A stretch of DNA of 64,000 nucleotides from an uncultured Bacteroidota bacterium. GTDB lineage: Bacteria > Bacteroidota > Bacteroidia > Flavobacteriales > Flavobacteriaceae. The stretch is from positions 1 to 64,000 of the forward strand of contig CACIHJ010000005.1 in the NCBI GenBank assembly GCA_902586435.1, in the 5' to 3' direction. Both the position numbers and the translations under genes were made by a program. Below are positions 51,199 through 61,548 of the stretch, in pieces (position 1 is the stretch's first letter; the number at the start of each line of letters is the position of its first letter). The notes under the pieces are model-generated. The model was given only the letters and a program-made list of their open reading frames with translations. It was not told where the DNA came from and did no database searches.

Positions 51199-52266
51199 TT
51201 AAATTAAAGATTCTAGTTTTTTCATACAGTCTATAAGTGCCTCAACACTATCTATTTTAAGTGCATTATATAAAGAAGCTCTGTAACCACCTACTGATCT
51301 GTGACCATTAACACCAATAATTCCTTTCTCTTTACATAGTTTTTCAAATATCTCAGAGTTATTCTCATCATTTAGATTAAACGTAACATTCATATAACTT
51401 CGATCTTCTGTTTCTGCAAATCCATCAAAACATGGGTTGTTGTCAATCTCCTCATATAAAAGCTCTGCTTTAGCTTTATTTTCTAATTCGATATTTTTTA
51501 ATCCTTTGGATTTGATCTCTCTTAAATTAATTAAGCATGCATATATTGAAAAAACAGGAGGCGTATTAAAAGAACTTTCTTTTTCTATGTGAACTTTATA
51601 GTTAAGCATAGAAGGCACCTCTCTATTTATTTTTTCAATCATTTGATTTTTGATTACCACTATCGTAGCTCCAGCAGGTCCAATATTTTTTTGTGCACCT
51701 GCATAAAATAAATCAAAAGCAGAATAATTAATTTCTCTTGAAAATATATCTGAGCTCATATCCGCAACTAATGTCTTATCAAATTTTGAGAATGAACTTA
51801 TTTGGGTTCCATATATAGTATTGTTAGTTGTAATATGTATATAATCTAGATTAGTAGGAATTATATAATCTTTAGGAATATAATTGTAATTTTTGTCTTT
51901 CGATGATGCTAATTCGGTAACATTTCCAAAATGTTTAGCCTCTTTTATAGCCTTATCAGACCAGCTGCCCGTATTAAGGTATCCTGCTTGATTATATAGA
52001 AAATTATAAGCAACCATTAAAAACTGAGTGCTTGCTCCACCTTGAAGGAAAAGACAAGAATACTCGTTTGAATCAAGATTACTAATATTAAGAACCAATT
52101 CCTGAGCTTCACTCAAAATACTTTTGAAATCATTACTTCTATGGGAGATTTCAAGAATTGACAATCCAGATCCATCAAGATTAACTATTGATTCAGATGT
52201 TTTTTTAAAAATTTCCTTTGGTAATACTGATGGTCCAGCATTAAAGTTGTGAATTTTTTTGCTCAT
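51199..52266 (-). CDS. serC: Phosphoserine aminotransferase
   Basis: 355 residues. The SerC opening N-F-N-A-G-P-S-V-L-P, G-G-A-S-T-Q-F, the D-M-S-S-D and A-G-A-Q-K-N-I-G-P-A-G (PLP Lys) segments, and the closing G-H-R-S-V-G-G-Y-R-A-S are all present. It makes phosphoserine, and also serves pyridoxal synthesis. First gene of the serC-serA-DUF6787 operon, divergent from the ferredoxin gene. Confidence 0.96.
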   Translation of the reverse strand: MSKKIHNFNAGPSVLPKEIFKKTSESIVNLDGSGLSILEISHRSNDFKSILSEAQELVLNISNLDSNEYSCLFLQGGASTQFLMVAYNFLYNQAGYLNTGSWSDKAIKEAKHFGNVTELASSKDKNYNYIPKDYIIPTNLDYIHITTNNTIYGTQISSFSKFDKTLVADMSSDIFSREINYSAFDLFYAGAQKNIGPAGATIVVIKNQMIEKINREVPSMLNYKVHIEKESSFNTPPVFSIYACLINLREIKSKGLKNIELENKAKAELLYEEIDNNPCFDGFAETEDRSYMNVTFNLNDENNSEIFEKLCKEKGIIGVNGHRSVGGYRASLYNALKIDSVEALIDCMKKLESLI

Positions 52267-52359
52267 AATTCATGCAAATATCTAAACTTAGAATCAATTT
52301 TCAGAGTACTAATTTCTATTTTATGTAAAAATTGTTAACAAAGATTAAATATTTGATAT

Positions 52360-52367
52360 TACTTTTG
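52360..52367 (+). promoter_or_regulatory. -7 box TACTTTTG
   Basis: Exact TAnnTTTG, 17 bases before the GTG start of the ferredoxin gene. Confidence 0.55.
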
Positions 52368-52384
52368 CAGTTAAAATATATAAA

Positions 52385-52732
52385 GTGGCTATTATAATAA
52401 CAGACGAATGTATTAATTGTGGAGCATGTGAGCCAGAATGTCCAAATACGGCAATTTATGAGGGATTAGAGAAATGGACTTATAAACAAGGTACTAGCTT
52501 GTCTGGAAATGTTGTTTTGCCAAATGGCAATAAAGTAGATTCAGAAATTGATAATGAACCTATTTCTGATGAAGTTTTTTTTATAGTGCCTGATAAATGC
52601 ACAGAATGCAAAGGTTTTCATGATGAGCCACAATGTGCTGCTGTTTGTCCTGTTGATTGCTGTGTGCCGGATGATAATAATGTAGAGTCAGATGATGAGC
52701 TTCTGGCTAAACAAAAATTTATGCACGATTAA
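52385..52732 (+). CDS. Two-cluster [4Fe-4S] ferredoxin
   Basis: 115 residues from GTG. Two Cys sets: [12 protein letters not shown] near the start and C-T-E-C with [10 protein letters not shown] near the end, the dicluster ferredoxin layout with a longer inserted middle. Carries electrons at low potential in the cytoplasm. It is the first plus-strand gene of the 52385-57783 run (ychF, parE, parC). Confidence 0.92.
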   Translation: MAIIITDECINCGACEPECPNTAIYEGLEKWTYKQGTSLSGNVVLPNGNKVDSEIDNEPISDEVFFIVPDKCTECKGFHDEPQCAAVCPVDCCVPDDNNVESDDELLAKQKFMHD

Positions 52733-52736
52733 ATAG

Positions 52737-53828
52737 ATGAAAGCAGGAATAGTAGGACTCCCTAATGTTGGAAAATCAACATTGTTTAATTGTTTATCTG
52801 ATAGCAAAGCTCAAAGTGAAAATTTTCCCTTTTGTACTATTGATCCAAATATTAGTATAATAAATGTTCCTGATTTAAGACTTGATCATTTAAAGGAAAT
52901 AGTTGATCCTGAAAAATTAATTCCAACTACAGTTAAAATAGTTGATATTGCAGGTTTAGTAAAAGGAGCTAGTAAAGGTGAGGGCTTAGGAAACAAATTT
53001 CTCTCAAATATAAGAGAAACAGATGCTATACTTCATGTTTTAAGATGTTTTGATGACCCAAACATTGTTCATGTTGACGGAAGGGTTGATCCAGTTAATG
53101 ATAAAGAAATAGTCCAATATGAACTACAGTTAAAAGATTTAGAGATAGTTAATAAACGTTTAGAGAAATTAAAAAAAACATTAAGGTCTGGAAATGATGA
53201 TTCAAAAAAGGAGATATTAATTTTAGAAAAAATTAAAAATAATTTAGAAAACTCTATTATAAATAAAGATGATTTTAATGAGGACGACTACTTGACTTTT
53301 ATCAAGCCTTTAGAGTTAATTACATTTAAGCCCGTGCTATATGTTTGTAATGTTAGTGAGAATGACTTATTAAATGATAATGAATATGTTACAAAAGTTA
53401 AAGAATTTGCCTCTAAAGAAAATGCTGAGGTAATTTTGATATCTGCAAAAATAGAATCAGAAATAAATGAATTAGATTCTCTTGAAGAAAAGAAAATATT
53501 TTTAGAAGATATAGGTATGCAAGAGCCGGGTTCTAGTAAATTAATTAGATCTACTTATAAACTTCTTAACCTTCATACATTTTTTACAGCAGGCAAAAAG
53601 GAAGTCAGAGCATGGACTGTTGGAATTGGTCAAAATGCATATGATGCAGCTGGTCAAATTCACTCTGATTTTCAGAAAGGATTTATTTGTTCAGAAGTTA
53701 TATCTTATAACGACTATATCAATAATGGATCAGAGATAAAATCAAAGGAGGCTGGTAAAATGAGGTTAGAAGGGAAGGATTATATAGTAGAAGATGGAGA
53801 TATTATGCACTTTAGATTTAACATTTAG
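52737..53828 (+). CDS. ychF: Ribosome-binding ATPase YchF
   Basis: 363 residues of the Obg-related YchF family: P-loop G-L-P-N-V-G-K-S-T-L, D-I-A-G-L-V-K-G-A-S, C-N-V-S-E in place of N-K-x-D (ATP preference), and the C-terminal TGS region with F-T-A-G-K-K-E-V-R-A-W. A translation- and stress-linked ATPase. Four bases after the ferredoxin gene. Confidence 0.97.
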   Translation: MKAGIVGLPNVGKSTLFNCLSDSKAQSENFPFCTIDPNISIINVPDLRLDHLKEIVDPEKLIPTTVKIVDIAGLVKGASKGEGLGNKFLSNIRETDAILHVLRCFDDPNIVHVDGRVDPVNDKEIVQYELQLKDLEIVNKRLEKLKKTLRSGNDDSKKEILILEKIKNNLENSIINKDDFNEDDYLTFIKPLELITFKPVLYVCNVSENDLLNDNEYVTKVKEFASKENAEVILISAKIESEINELDSLEEKKIFLEDIGMQEPGSSKLIRSTYKLLNLHTFFTAGKKEVRAWTVGIGQNAYDAAGQIHSDFQKGFICSEVISYNDYINNGSEIKSKEAGKMRLEGKDYIVEDGDIMHFRFNI

Positions 53829-53843
53829 TATATTTATAAAATA

Positions 53844-55712
53844 ATGCCAGAGACTTCAAACTACACCGAAGAAAATATTAAATCCCTTGATTGGAGGGAA
53901 CACATAAGGCTTAGACCAGGAATGTACATAGGGAAATCAGGTGATGGATCTTCTCCTGATGATGGTATTTATGTTTTACTAAAAGAAGTTATAGATAACT
54001 GTATTGATGAGTTTGTTATGGGAGAAGGAAAGGTTATAGATATAACAATAAATGATGATTATGTATCAGTTAGAGACTATGGAAGAGGTATTCCATTAGG
54101 AAAATTAGTTGAGGTTGTGTCTAAAATGAATACCGGGGGTAAATATGATACAAAAGCATTTAAAAAATCTGTAGGTCTTAATGGAGTTGGAACAAAAGCT
54201 GTTAATGCTTTATCATCAAAATTTAATGTTTCATCTACAAGAGAAGGAAAAACTAAAATTGCTGAGTTTGAATTAGGAATTTTAAAAAATGAAAATCTTG
54301 ATTCAAGTGATCAAAAAAATGGAACATATGTTCTCTTCTCTCCAGATGAATCTATTTTTAAAAATTACAAATATAGGATGGAGTATGTGGAGAAAATGAT
54401 TAGATATTATGTCTTTCTTAATCCAGGCCTTACGATAGTTGTTAATGATAAAAAGTTCTTCTCAGATAATGGATTAAAAGATCTTCTTGAAGATCAGTCA
54501 AACATAAATGATTTTCTTTACCCTATAATTCATTTAAATGGTAAAGATATAGAAGTTGCCATTACCCACAGCAGGACTCAATATAGTGAAGAGTACTATT
54601 CTTTTGTTAACGGTCAATATACTGTTCAGGGCGGTACTCATCAATCTGCATTTAGAGAAGCTATTGTTAAAACAATTAGAGAATTTTATGGGAAAAATTA
54701 TGAATCCTCAGATATAAGAAAATCAATAATCTCAGCAATTAGTATAAAAGTAATGGAGCCTATTTTTGAATCTCAGACAAAAACAAAATTAGGTTCTACA
54801 GATATGGGTAAAGGAATGAAGTCTGTAAGAGTATTTATCAATGACTTTATTAAAAAGAATTTGGATGATTACTTACATAAAAATCAGGATGCAGCCGAGA
54901 AAATTCAGAATAAAATAATTGATGCAGAAAAAGAGAGAAAAGAACTTTCTGGTATCAGGAAATTAGCTAAAGAGAGAGCTAAAAAAGCAAATATCCATAA
55001 TAAAAAACTTAGAGATTGTAGAGTCCATTTAAATGATTTAAAAAAGTCAAAAAGACTAGAGTCAACAATTTTTATTACTGAAGGTGATTCTGCAAGTGGG
55101 TCTATAACAAAATCTAGAGATGTTAATACCCAAGCTGTATTTAGTTTAAAAGGTAAACCGTTGAATAGCTATGGAATGTCAAAGAAAATTGTTTACGAAA
55201 ATGAAGAATTGAATCTACTTCAATCTGCACTTAATATAGAAGAAAGTATCGAAGGCTTGAGATATAATAATATTGTTATTGCTACTGATGCAGATGTTGA
55301 CGGTATGCATATTAGACTACTAATAATAACTTTCTTTTTACAGTTCTTCCCTGAATTAATTAAATCTGGACACTTATATATACTACAAACGCCAATTTAT
55401 AGAGTCAGAGATAAACAGAATACATATTATTGTTATAGTGAAGAGGAGAAGAATGATATAGTTAATAGCTCAAAAATAAATTATGAAATTACCAGGTTTA
55501 AAGGTCTTGGTGAAATTTCACCTGATGAGTTTAAGAACTTTATTGGTGAAAACATTAAACTCGATCCAGTTATAGCTGACTATTCAACAACAATTGATAA
55601 ATTATTATCTTTCTATATGGGTAAGAATACTCCAGACAGACAGCAGTTTATAATTGATAATTTAAAGGTAGAGCTTGATATTGTCGAATCAAAAGAAGAT
55701 AAGAATGAGTGA
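53844..55712 (+). CDS. parE: DNA topoisomerase IV subunit B
   Basis: 622 residues. GHKL ATPase motifs [16 protein letters not shown] and [10 protein letters not shown], then the TOPRIM domain with E-G-D-S-A-S-G-S and D-A-D-V-D-G-M-H-I. ParE rather than GyrB is favoured by partner parC directly downstream and by the length without the GyrB insert. Decatenates daughter chromosomes. The stop overlaps the parC start by 8 bases. Confidence 0.94.
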   Translation: MPETSNYTEENIKSLDWREHIRLRPGMYIGKSGDGSSPDDGIYVLLKEVIDNCIDEFVMGEGKVIDITINDDYVSVRDYGRGIPLGKLVEVVSKMNTGGKYDTKAFKKSVGLNGVGTKAVNALSSKFNVSSTREGKTKIAEFELGILKNENLDSSDQKNGTYVLFSPDESIFKNYKYRMEYVEKMIRYYVFLNPGLTIVVNDKKFFSDNGLKDLLEDQSNINDFLYPIIHLNGKDIEVAITHSRTQYSEEYYSFVNGQYTVQGGTHQSAFREAIVKTIREFYGKNYESSDIRKSIISAISIKVMEPIFESQTKTKLGSTDMGKGMKSVRVFINDFIKKNLDDYLHKNQDAAEKIQNKIIDAEKERKELSGIRKLAKERAKKANIHNKKLRDCRVHLNDLKKSKRLESTIFITEGDSASGSITKSRDVNTQAVFSLKGKPLNSYGMSKKIVYENEELNLLQSALNIEESIEGLRYNNIVIATDADVDGMHIRLLIITFFLQFFPELIKSGHLYILQTPIYRVRDKQNTYYCYSEEEKNDIVNSSKINYEITRFKGLGEISPDEFKNFIGENIKLDPVIADYSTTIDKLLSFYMGKNTPDRQQFIIDNLKVELDIVESKEDKNE

Positions 55713-57783
55713 CGGTGAAATAGTAAGCTCTAATGAATCAAATTCTCTTCTTAAGGTAGGAGGGATGTATAAAGATTGGTTCCTTGACTATGCTTCATAT
55801 GTAATATTAGAAAGAGCAGTACCTGATCTATTTGATGGTTTAAAGCCAGTTCAAAGAAGAATTCTTCACTCAATGAACACTCTCGAAGATGGGAGATATA
55901 ATAAGGTTGCCAATATCGTAGGAACAACTATGCAATTTCACCCTCATGGTGATGCAAGTATTTCTGATGCTATTATCCAATTAGGTCAAAAAGACTTATT
56001 AATTGATATGCAAGGTAACTGGGGGAATATATATACTGGTGATAAAGCAGCAGCATCCAGATATATTGAAGCTAGACTTTCAAAATTTGCATTAGAAGTT
56101 GTCTTTAATTCAAAAACAACTAAATGGCAATTATCTTACGATGGTAGGAAAAAGGAGCCTATACACTTACCTATAAAGTTTCCTCTATTGTTGGCTCAAG
56201 GTGCAGAGGGTATTGCGGTTGGATTATCTACAAAAATTCTACCTCATAATTTTAATGAACTTATAGATTCAAGCATAAAACATCTTAAGGGTAAAAGATT
56301 TAAGCTTTATCCAGATTTTCAAACAGGTGGATTTATTGATATTAAAAATTATAATGATGGGAATAGGGGCGGAAGAGTAAAGGTTAGAGCTAAACTAGAA
56401 AAACTAGATAAAAATTCAATTATCATTAAGGAAATCCCTTATGGAACAACCACTGCTTCAGTTATTGAATCAATAATTAAAGCCTCAGATAAAGGTAAGA
56501 TCAAATTAAAAAAGATAGAAGACAATACATCTTCAAATGTAGAAATAATAGTTTATCTAAAAACAGGATCGTCTATTTCTAAAACTATTGATGCCTTATA
56601 TGCTTTTTCTCAATGTGAAGTTTCTATATCTCCTCTTTCTTGTATTATCTCGAATAATAAACCTGAATTTATTGGAGTTAGTGATATTTTAAAAACATCA
56701 ACTGAAAACACTAGAGAGCTGCTGAAAGAAGAGCTGGAAATTGAATTAGAGGAACTAAACAATCAATGGCATAATATTTCATTAGAAAAAATATTTATAG
56801 AGAATAGGATCTATAGAGACATTGAGGATAAAACATCATGGGAGTCAGTTCTCTCCTCAATTGAAGAAGGGCTTAAGCCATTTACTAAAAAACTTAGAAA
56901 ACAAGTATCTCTAGACGATATTAAAAAGCTAACAGAAATACCAATCAAGAAAATATCAAAATTTGATTTAAATAAAGTGAATGAGAAGCTTAAGAGCATT
57001 AATACTAATATTGATGAGGTGAAAAATAATTTAGAGCATATAACAGATTATGCAATTAAATATTTTGAGTATTTAAAGAAGGAGTATGGTTCAGAAAGAA
57101 AAAGAAAAACAAAAGTTCAGGAATTTGATGATGTTGATAAAAAAGACATATCAATTAAGAATCAGAAACTTTATGTAAATAAAAAAGATGGATTTATTGG
57201 GACTGGAATGAAGAAAGATGATTACCTGTTTGATTGTTCTGACCTCGATGATATTATTGTATTTACTAATGAAGGTCTGATGAAAGTTGTTAGAGTTGAC
57301 AATAAGGTTTTTATAGGCAAGAATATTGAAAAGGTTCTGCTCTTTAATGATGATATTAAAAAATTAATATATAATCTAATTTATAGAGATGGAAAAAATG
57401 GGACAAGCTTTATAAAACGTTTTAAAATATCTGGGCTTATAAGGGACAAGATATATTATCTTACCCAGGGTAAGCAAGGGTCTAAGTTACACTATTTTAA
57501 ATATCATAAAGAAGGAGATCCGGCTGACAAGGTAATATATAGACTTAGCGATAATAAGGCTACAAAAAATCTAAGGATTAAAGAATTTGACCTTGACTTC
57601 GAAGATTATGGAATAAAAGGAAGAGATTCAAAAGGTAATATTGTTAGTAAACATACTATTGCAAAGGTATCATATAAAGAGAAAAGTACAATTTCATCCA
57701 GTTCTATTGATGATATAAACAAAATTGAAGTTAACGATGAAAACGAACTACCTAATGATGAGCCACAGACTAAGTTGTTTTAG
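55705..57783 (+). CDS. parC: DNA topoisomerase IV subunit A
   Basis: 692 residues from M-S-D-G-E-I-V-S; the open frame begins ten codons earlier inside parE. Catalytic Tyr120 is in A-A-S-R-Y-I-E-A-R, with the winged-helix start [10 protein letters not shown]. The coiled coil and C-gate follow to about 480, and only a short beta-pinwheel-like C-terminal part remains (to 692), less than in the long relatives (about 850-900) common in this class. Acts with ParE. Confidence 0.94.
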   Translation: MSDGEIVSSNESNSLLKVGGMYKDWFLDYASYVILERAVPDLFDGLKPVQRRILHSMNTLEDGRYNKVANIVGTTMQFHPHGDASISDAIIQLGQKDLLIDMQGNWGNIYTGDKAAASRYIEARLSKFALEVVFNSKTTKWQLSYDGRKKEPIHLPIKFPLLLAQGAEGIAVGLSTKILPHNFNELIDSSIKHLKGKRFKLYPDFQTGGFIDIKNYNDGNRGGRVKVRAKLEKLDKNSIIIKEIPYGTTTASVIESIIKASDKGKIKLKKIEDNTSSNVEIIVYLKTGSSISKTIDALYAFSQCEVSISPLSCIISNNKPEFIGVSDILKTSTENTRELLKEELEIELEELNNQWHNISLEKIFIENRIYRDIEDKTSWESVLSSIEEGLKPFTKKLRKQVSLDDIKKLTEIPIKKISKFDLNKVNEKLKSINTNIDEVKNNLEHITDYAIKYFEYLKKEYGSERKRKTKVQEFDDVDKKDISIKNQKLYVNKKDGFIGTGMKKDDYLFDCSDLDDIIVFTNEGLMKVVRVDNKVFIGKNIEKVLLFNDDIKKLIYNLIYRDGKNGTSFIKRFKISGLIRDKIYYLTQGKQGSKLHYFKYHKEGDPADKVIYRLSDNKATKNLRIKEFDLDFEDYGIKGRDSKGNIVSKHTIAKVSYKEKSTISSSSIDDINKIEVNDENELPNDEPQTKLF

Positions 57784-58151
57784 CCTTTGATGCGTTTAAC
57801 CGTGCCTCTTTTGATAATAATTGGTTCATTTATAGACGAGTACTCAAAATCATAAGAATCTTCGTAAGTTCTAAGTATTTTAATCCTAACCGGTCTTTTC
57901 TCCTGATTTGTTCTAGGATTTAGCTTAGTTAATAGAAATTCACAGTTATTAACCCATTTAATTGATGAAGAATCAATTACACCGTTATATTCTTCTATTT
58001 CATAATTCAATGTTCTTGTAAATCTTGACTTTTGGACAGTATCGTTTATTTTATAAGAGAATTCGAATTCCCCAGTCATAAATTGATTGCATTCTCTCTC
58101 AGAATTGTAGCAAGAAGTGAATAATAGTAGGATAAACAATCTTTTTATCAT
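57780..58151 (-). CDS. Lipoprotein beside topoisomerase IV genes
   Basis: 123 residues with lipobox L-F-T-S-C. The mature part starts Y-N-S-E-R-E-C-N-Q-F, then F-E-F-S-Y-K-I-N-D and strands ending W-V-N-N-C-E-F-L-L-T. Relatives next to parC in flavobacteria are often labelled topoisomerase IV by transfer of the neighbour's name; the sequence itself is an envelope lipoprotein with no topoisomerase feature. Convergent with parC, overlapping by 4 bases, and 3 bases downstream of the XRE gene. Confidence 0.8.
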   Translation of the reverse strand: MIKRLFILLLFTSCYNSERECNQFMTGEFEFSYKINDTVQKSRFTRTLNYEIEEYNGVIDSSSIKWVNNCEFLLTKLNPRTNQEKRPVRIKILRTYEDSYDFEYSSINEPIIIKRGTVKRIKG

Positions 58152-58154
58152 AGA

Positions 58155-58544
58155 TTATTTCTTTTTTAATATTTCAAATTTATCATTTTGATAGACAAGA
58201 ATAACAGATTTTAACACTTCTTCATCAATTTTAGGTCTTTCTTTAGTATCCTCTTTAATATCCAGCTCAGGAAAAAGGGTCATGTTCTTATTATCTAAAT
58301 CACTCTTAGAATCTTTATCCATAGGGGGTAAGACCTCACCTTTTAGTAGAAAATCAGCGTTAATATCATCAAAATTTCGTAGTATTTTAATTATTAAATC
58401 AAGACTTGGATTATTTCTCCCACTTAATATATGTGATATAGATGATCTTGGAACACCTATCTTGTCAGCAAACGAGGAGTTTGATAATCCACTATCAGAT
58501 ATAATCCTTTTAATTCTCTCAATAATCTTAGACTGCTCTACCAT
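58155..58544 (-). CDS. XRE-family transcriptional regulator
   Basis: 129 residues. An N-terminal helix-turn-helix (about 15-60): G-L-S-N-S-S-F-A-D-K-I-G-V-P-R-S-S-I-S (in pieces) with recognition helix S-S-I-S-H-I-L-S-G-R-N-N-P-S; the rest is an acidic C-terminal arm. Probably a dimeric repressor or activator. A palindromic candidate operator (58608-58637) lies in the gap before its start, so autoregulation is possible. Confidence 0.9.
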   Translation of the reverse strand: MVEQSKIIERIKRIISDSGLSNSSFADKIGVPRSSISHILSGRNNPSLDLIIKILRNFDDINADFLLKGEVLPPMDKDSKSDLDNKNMTLFPELDIKEDTKERPKIDEEVLKSVILVYQNDKFEILKKK

Positions 58545-58607
58545 AAACTAAAGATTTAATAATTAACTATAAAACACTGATAAACAGCTCTATAATTTGT
58601 ATTAATT

Positions 58608-58637
58608 CACAATTGTATACATACTGGTACAATTGTA
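58608..58637. promoter_or_regulatory. Paired palindromic candidate operator
   Basis: Two ACAATTGTA copies (58608-58617 and 58628-58637, the second a perfect TACAATTGTA palindrome) are 20 bases apart, and an outer inverted repeat AACACTG (58573-58579) / CAGTGTT (58642-58648) flanks them. They lie between the XRE gene (minus) and the Lrp-family gene (plus). The 20-base spacing equals two DNA turns. Confidence 0.5.
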
Positions 58638-58745
58638 AAAACAGTGTTAAATGTATAAAAAAAAAGTGATAATAATATAATAACTAAGGTAGATTACGTA
58701 AAACATTAAGAAAAATTAAGTAAATTCGCTTAAAGTTTAAAAATT

Positions 58746-59267
58746 ATGCAAAAAATTGATGATATTGACAGAAAAATACTTGATATTCTAATCGATAATA
58801 CAAGAACCCCCTTTACAGATATTGCAAAAAGACTTCTAATCTCTGCTGGTACAGTGCATGTAAGGGTTAAAAAGCTTGAAGATTCAGGAATAATAAAGGG
58901 TTCCTCACTTAACCTTGATTATAATCTCTTAGGTTATAATTTTGTTGCATATATTGGTGTTTTAGCTGATAGATCTGGTCAATCGTATGATATTCTTGAA
59001 TCACTTAATAAGATTCCAAACGTTACTGTGGCCCATCTTATGACAGGGAAGTATAATGTTATTTGTAAAATTCGTGCTAAGGATACTAAACACGCTAAGG
59101 ATGTAATTATGGAGATTGAAAAAATTGCTGGTATCCAAAGGCTTGAGAGTATGATATCATTAGAAGAATCAATCAATGATAAGAAAAGATTAATGAAATC
59201 TATTTTTACTGAATTGACTCCTAAATCAAGGGTAAATACTAATAATGGTGAGGACCGATCAACTTAA
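58746..59267 (+). CDS. Lrp/AsnC-family regulator
   Basis: 173 residues: an N-terminal winged HTH (D-R-K-I-L-D-I-L-I-D-N-T-R and V-H-V-R-V-K-K-L-E) and a C-terminal RAM ligand-binding domain (F-V-A-Y-I-G-V-L, H-L-M-T-G-K-Y-N-V). Such proteins sense amino acids and adjust their metabolism. It is slightly longer than usual, with a polar tail. It converges on aroB with a 4-base overlap. Confidence 0.93.
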   Translation: MQKIDDIDRKILDILIDNTRTPFTDIAKRLLISAGTVHVRVKKLEDSGIIKGSSLNLDYNLLGYNFVAYIGVLADRSGQSYDILESLNKIPNVTVAHLMTGKYNVICKIRAKDTKHAKDVIMEIEKIAGIQRLESMISLEESINDKKRLMKSIFTELTPKSRVNTNNGEDRST

Positions 59268-60292
59268 TCATTATAAAACTCAAACGCTTTAAAAAAAAGT
59301 TCATTGTCTACTTCTTGATCAATTACTGGATTACCAATACTTTTTAGTAAAACATATTTCACAGCATTGTCATAGTTTTTCTTGTCATAGCTCATTATTT
59401 TGAGTATTTCCTTTTGATCTATATCTTTAAATTTAACCTTATTAAAGTGCCTAAATAGCTCTTCTTTTATTGATATGATCTCATTATGATCAAATCCATG
59501 TATTTTATGCGAAATATAAAGTTCTGTTATTAAACCTATTGCAATAGCTTCCCCATGCTTTAATTTATTCATATTCTTTGAAATAATTGAATAGGATTCG
59601 ACAGCATGTCCTATAGTATGTCCTAGATTTAGTACTTTTCGGTGATTTGACTCATATAAATCCAATTCAACTACTTTGTTTTTAATACTACTGTACTTAT
59701 GAATTATCTCATTAATATCCTCTCTAAAGTCAAATTTGATTAGGTTTTTAAATTGAAGTTCAACATTGTCAGTAATTAAGCTATGTTTATATATTTCAGC
59801 AAATCCGTTGATATATTCTTCTTTACTAAGTGTTTCCAGATAATCAATATCAATCAAAACACCTTTAGGCTTATTAATTACTCCAATTTGATTCTTTATA
59901 GACTTAAAGTTTATTCCTGTCTTTCCTCCAAAAGCAGCATCAACCATACAGAGAACTGTAGTAGGAACATTTATAAAATCAATACCCCTTAAATAAGTGC
60001 TAGCTATAAATCCTCCAAGATCTGTTACTACACCACCTCCAATATTTATTAAAAGGCTTTTTCTATCTCCATTATTTGAATTTAAATATTCCCATACATA
60101 TTCACATGTATCTATACTTTTACTTTCTTCCCCATCCTTTACTACAACTTTTTTAAAGTCTGTAATACCAGACTTTTTAATAAATAAATCTAAACAGTGA
60201 TTATCTGTGTTAGTATCAAGTAATAGGAAAACTGATGAATATGAATTCTCTGCAATTATTTGATTAATATTTGAATAGTTGTCAATTATCAT
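59264..60292 (-). CDS. aroB: 3-dehydroquinate synthase
   Basis: 342 residues. NAD site G-D-G-E-E-S-K-S and G-G-G-V-V-T-D-L-G-G-F-I-A, the product-binding K-T-G-I-N, and zinc ligands in G-F-A-E-I-Y-K-H, H-R-K-V-L-N-L-G-H-T-I-G-H-A-V-E and K-H-G-E-A-I-A-I-G are all present. Second step of the shikimate pathway. Divergent from proline dehydrogenase across a 47-base gap. Confidence 0.97.
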   Translation of the reverse strand: MIIDNYSNINQIIAENSYSSVFLLLDTNTDNHCLDLFIKKSGITDFKKVVVKDGEESKSIDTCEYVWEYLNSNNGDRKSLLINIGGGVVTDLGGFIASTYLRGIDFINVPTTVLCMVDAAFGGKTGINFKSIKNQIGVINKPKGVLIDIDYLETLSKEEYINGFAEIYKHSLITDNVELQFKNLIKFDFREDINEIIHKYSSIKNKVVELDLYESNHRKVLNLGHTIGHAVESYSIISKNMNKLKHGEAIAIGLITELYISHKIHGFDHNEIISIKEELFRHFNKVKFKDIDQKEILKIMSYDKKNYDNAVKYVLLKSIGNPVIDQEVDNELFFKAFEFYND

Positions 60293-60331
60293 TGTTAATT
60301 TTTGTTTAGATTTACAGCAAAATTAGCTAAT

Positions 60332-60339
60332 TATTTTTG
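60332..60339 (+). promoter_or_regulatory. -7-like box TATTTTTG at the start codon
   Basis: TATTTTTG directly abuts the ATG at 60340. It is an exact TAnnTTTG match, but a start this close to the box would leave no space for the transcription start, so it may be fortuitous. Confidence 0.25.
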
Positions 60340-61548
60340 ATGCTTTTTGATAATACTAAAATTGGTTTCGATCTTAAGTCTGACTTCGAGTTAAAAAGGG
60401 CTCTTTTTTTATTCAAAGTTATCTCAAATAGTACTATAACAAAAATAGGCACAAGTCTTCTAAAGTTATATAGCTCTATATGGTTCTTGTTTTTTAAGCA
60501 GTATGACATTTTCTCTGCTATTTTTTTAGAACAAATCTATAGGCAATTTTGTGCTGGATTGGACCATAAAACTTCAATGAAAACAGTTAATAAGCTATTT
60601 TCAAAGAATGTCTACTCATATCTTCATTATTCTGTAGAAGGTGGAAAGAATGATGCTTCATTTGATATACATTGCCAATCTGTTATTAATTCGATAGAGT
60701 TTGCATCTACAAAGAAGAATTTGCCATTTACTGTTTTTAAACCTACAGCTATTGGCAGAATAACAGAATATGAAAAATCTGATGTTAACCAATCTATATA
60801 TAATAGGTTTGATAGAATATGTAAAATAGCATTTGAAAAAAATATAAAAATATTAATAGATGCAGAAGAGAGTTGGGTTCAGGACTCTATTGATAATTTA
60901 GTAGAGATGATGATGAAAAAGTATAATAAAGAAAATACAATTGTTTTTAATACAGTTCAGATGTATAGACATGATAGATTGGATTATTTAAAAACACTTC
61001 TAGAATCTGCTAAAAAAAACAATTTTAAAATAGGAGTAAAGCTAGTTAGGGGAGCATATATTGAAAAAGAAAATAAGAGAGCTAAATCTTTAAAATATGA
61101 ATCTCCAATTTGCGTTTCAAAACAAGCTACAGATGCAAATTTTGATAAAGGTGTTGATTATATTTTGTCAAACCTAAATGTGTTTAGTCTTTTTTGTGGA
61201 ACCCATAATGAGGAGAGCTTATATAAGATAATTGATAGTATAAAATACAAAAGACTTGAAAAAAAATCGAATAAAATTTGGCTTGCTCAACTATATGGTA
61301 TGAGTGACCATATTACATTTAATTTAGCTAATGAGAATTTTAACGTTATTAAATACCTTCCTTGGGGCCCAATACATCAAGTTCTTCCTTATCTAATTAG
61401 AAGAGCAGAGGAGAACACTTCTGTGAAAGGACAGACTTCTAGAGAATTATCATTAATTCGAAATGAAATTTCAAGAAGAAAAAAGGTTAAAAAAACTGGC
61501 TTGCATTTAAAAAAGAAGAAAGCTAGAAAATCTGGACCACATTTATAA
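60340..61548 (+). CDS. Proline dehydrogenase
   Basis: 402 residues from M-L-F-D-N-T-K (one base after a TTG that may only look like a start). PRODH barrel motifs: F-K-P-T-A-I-G-R, I-D-A-E-E-S-W, N-T-V-Q-M-Y-R, K-L-V-R-G-A-Y-I-E-K-E, F-C-G-T-H-N-E, Q-L-Y-G-M-S-D and Y-L-P-W-G-P with the closing R-R-A-E-E-N-T-S. FAD-dependent oxidation of proline to P5C. A Lys/Arg-rich C-terminal tail is unusual. Its end overlaps the opposing DUF4258 gene by 26 bases. Confidence 0.95.
   Translation: MLFDNTKIGFDLKSDFELKRALFLFKVISNSTITKIGTSLLKLYSSIWFLFFKQYDIFSAIFLEQIYRQFCAGLDHKTSMKTVNKLFSKNVYSYLHYSVEGGKNDASFDIHCQSVINSIEFASTKKNLPFTVFKPTAIGRITEYEKSDVNQSIYNRFDRICKIAFEKNIKILIDAEESWVQDSIDNLVEMMMKKYNKENTIVFNTVQMYRHDRLDYLKTLLESAKKNNFKIGVKLVRGAYIEKENKRAKSLKYESPICVSKQATDANFDKGVDYILSNLNVFSLFCGTHNEESLYKIIDSIKYKRLEKKSNKIWLAQLYGMSDHITFNLANENFNVIKYLPWGPIHQVLPYLIRRAEENTSVKGQTSRELSLIRNEISRRKKVKKTGLHLKKKKARKSGPHL

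Noticed and set aside
60327-60509. Minus-strand frame over the start of proline dehydrogenase
   Set aside because: Antisense to a gene identified by strong motifs; no features.
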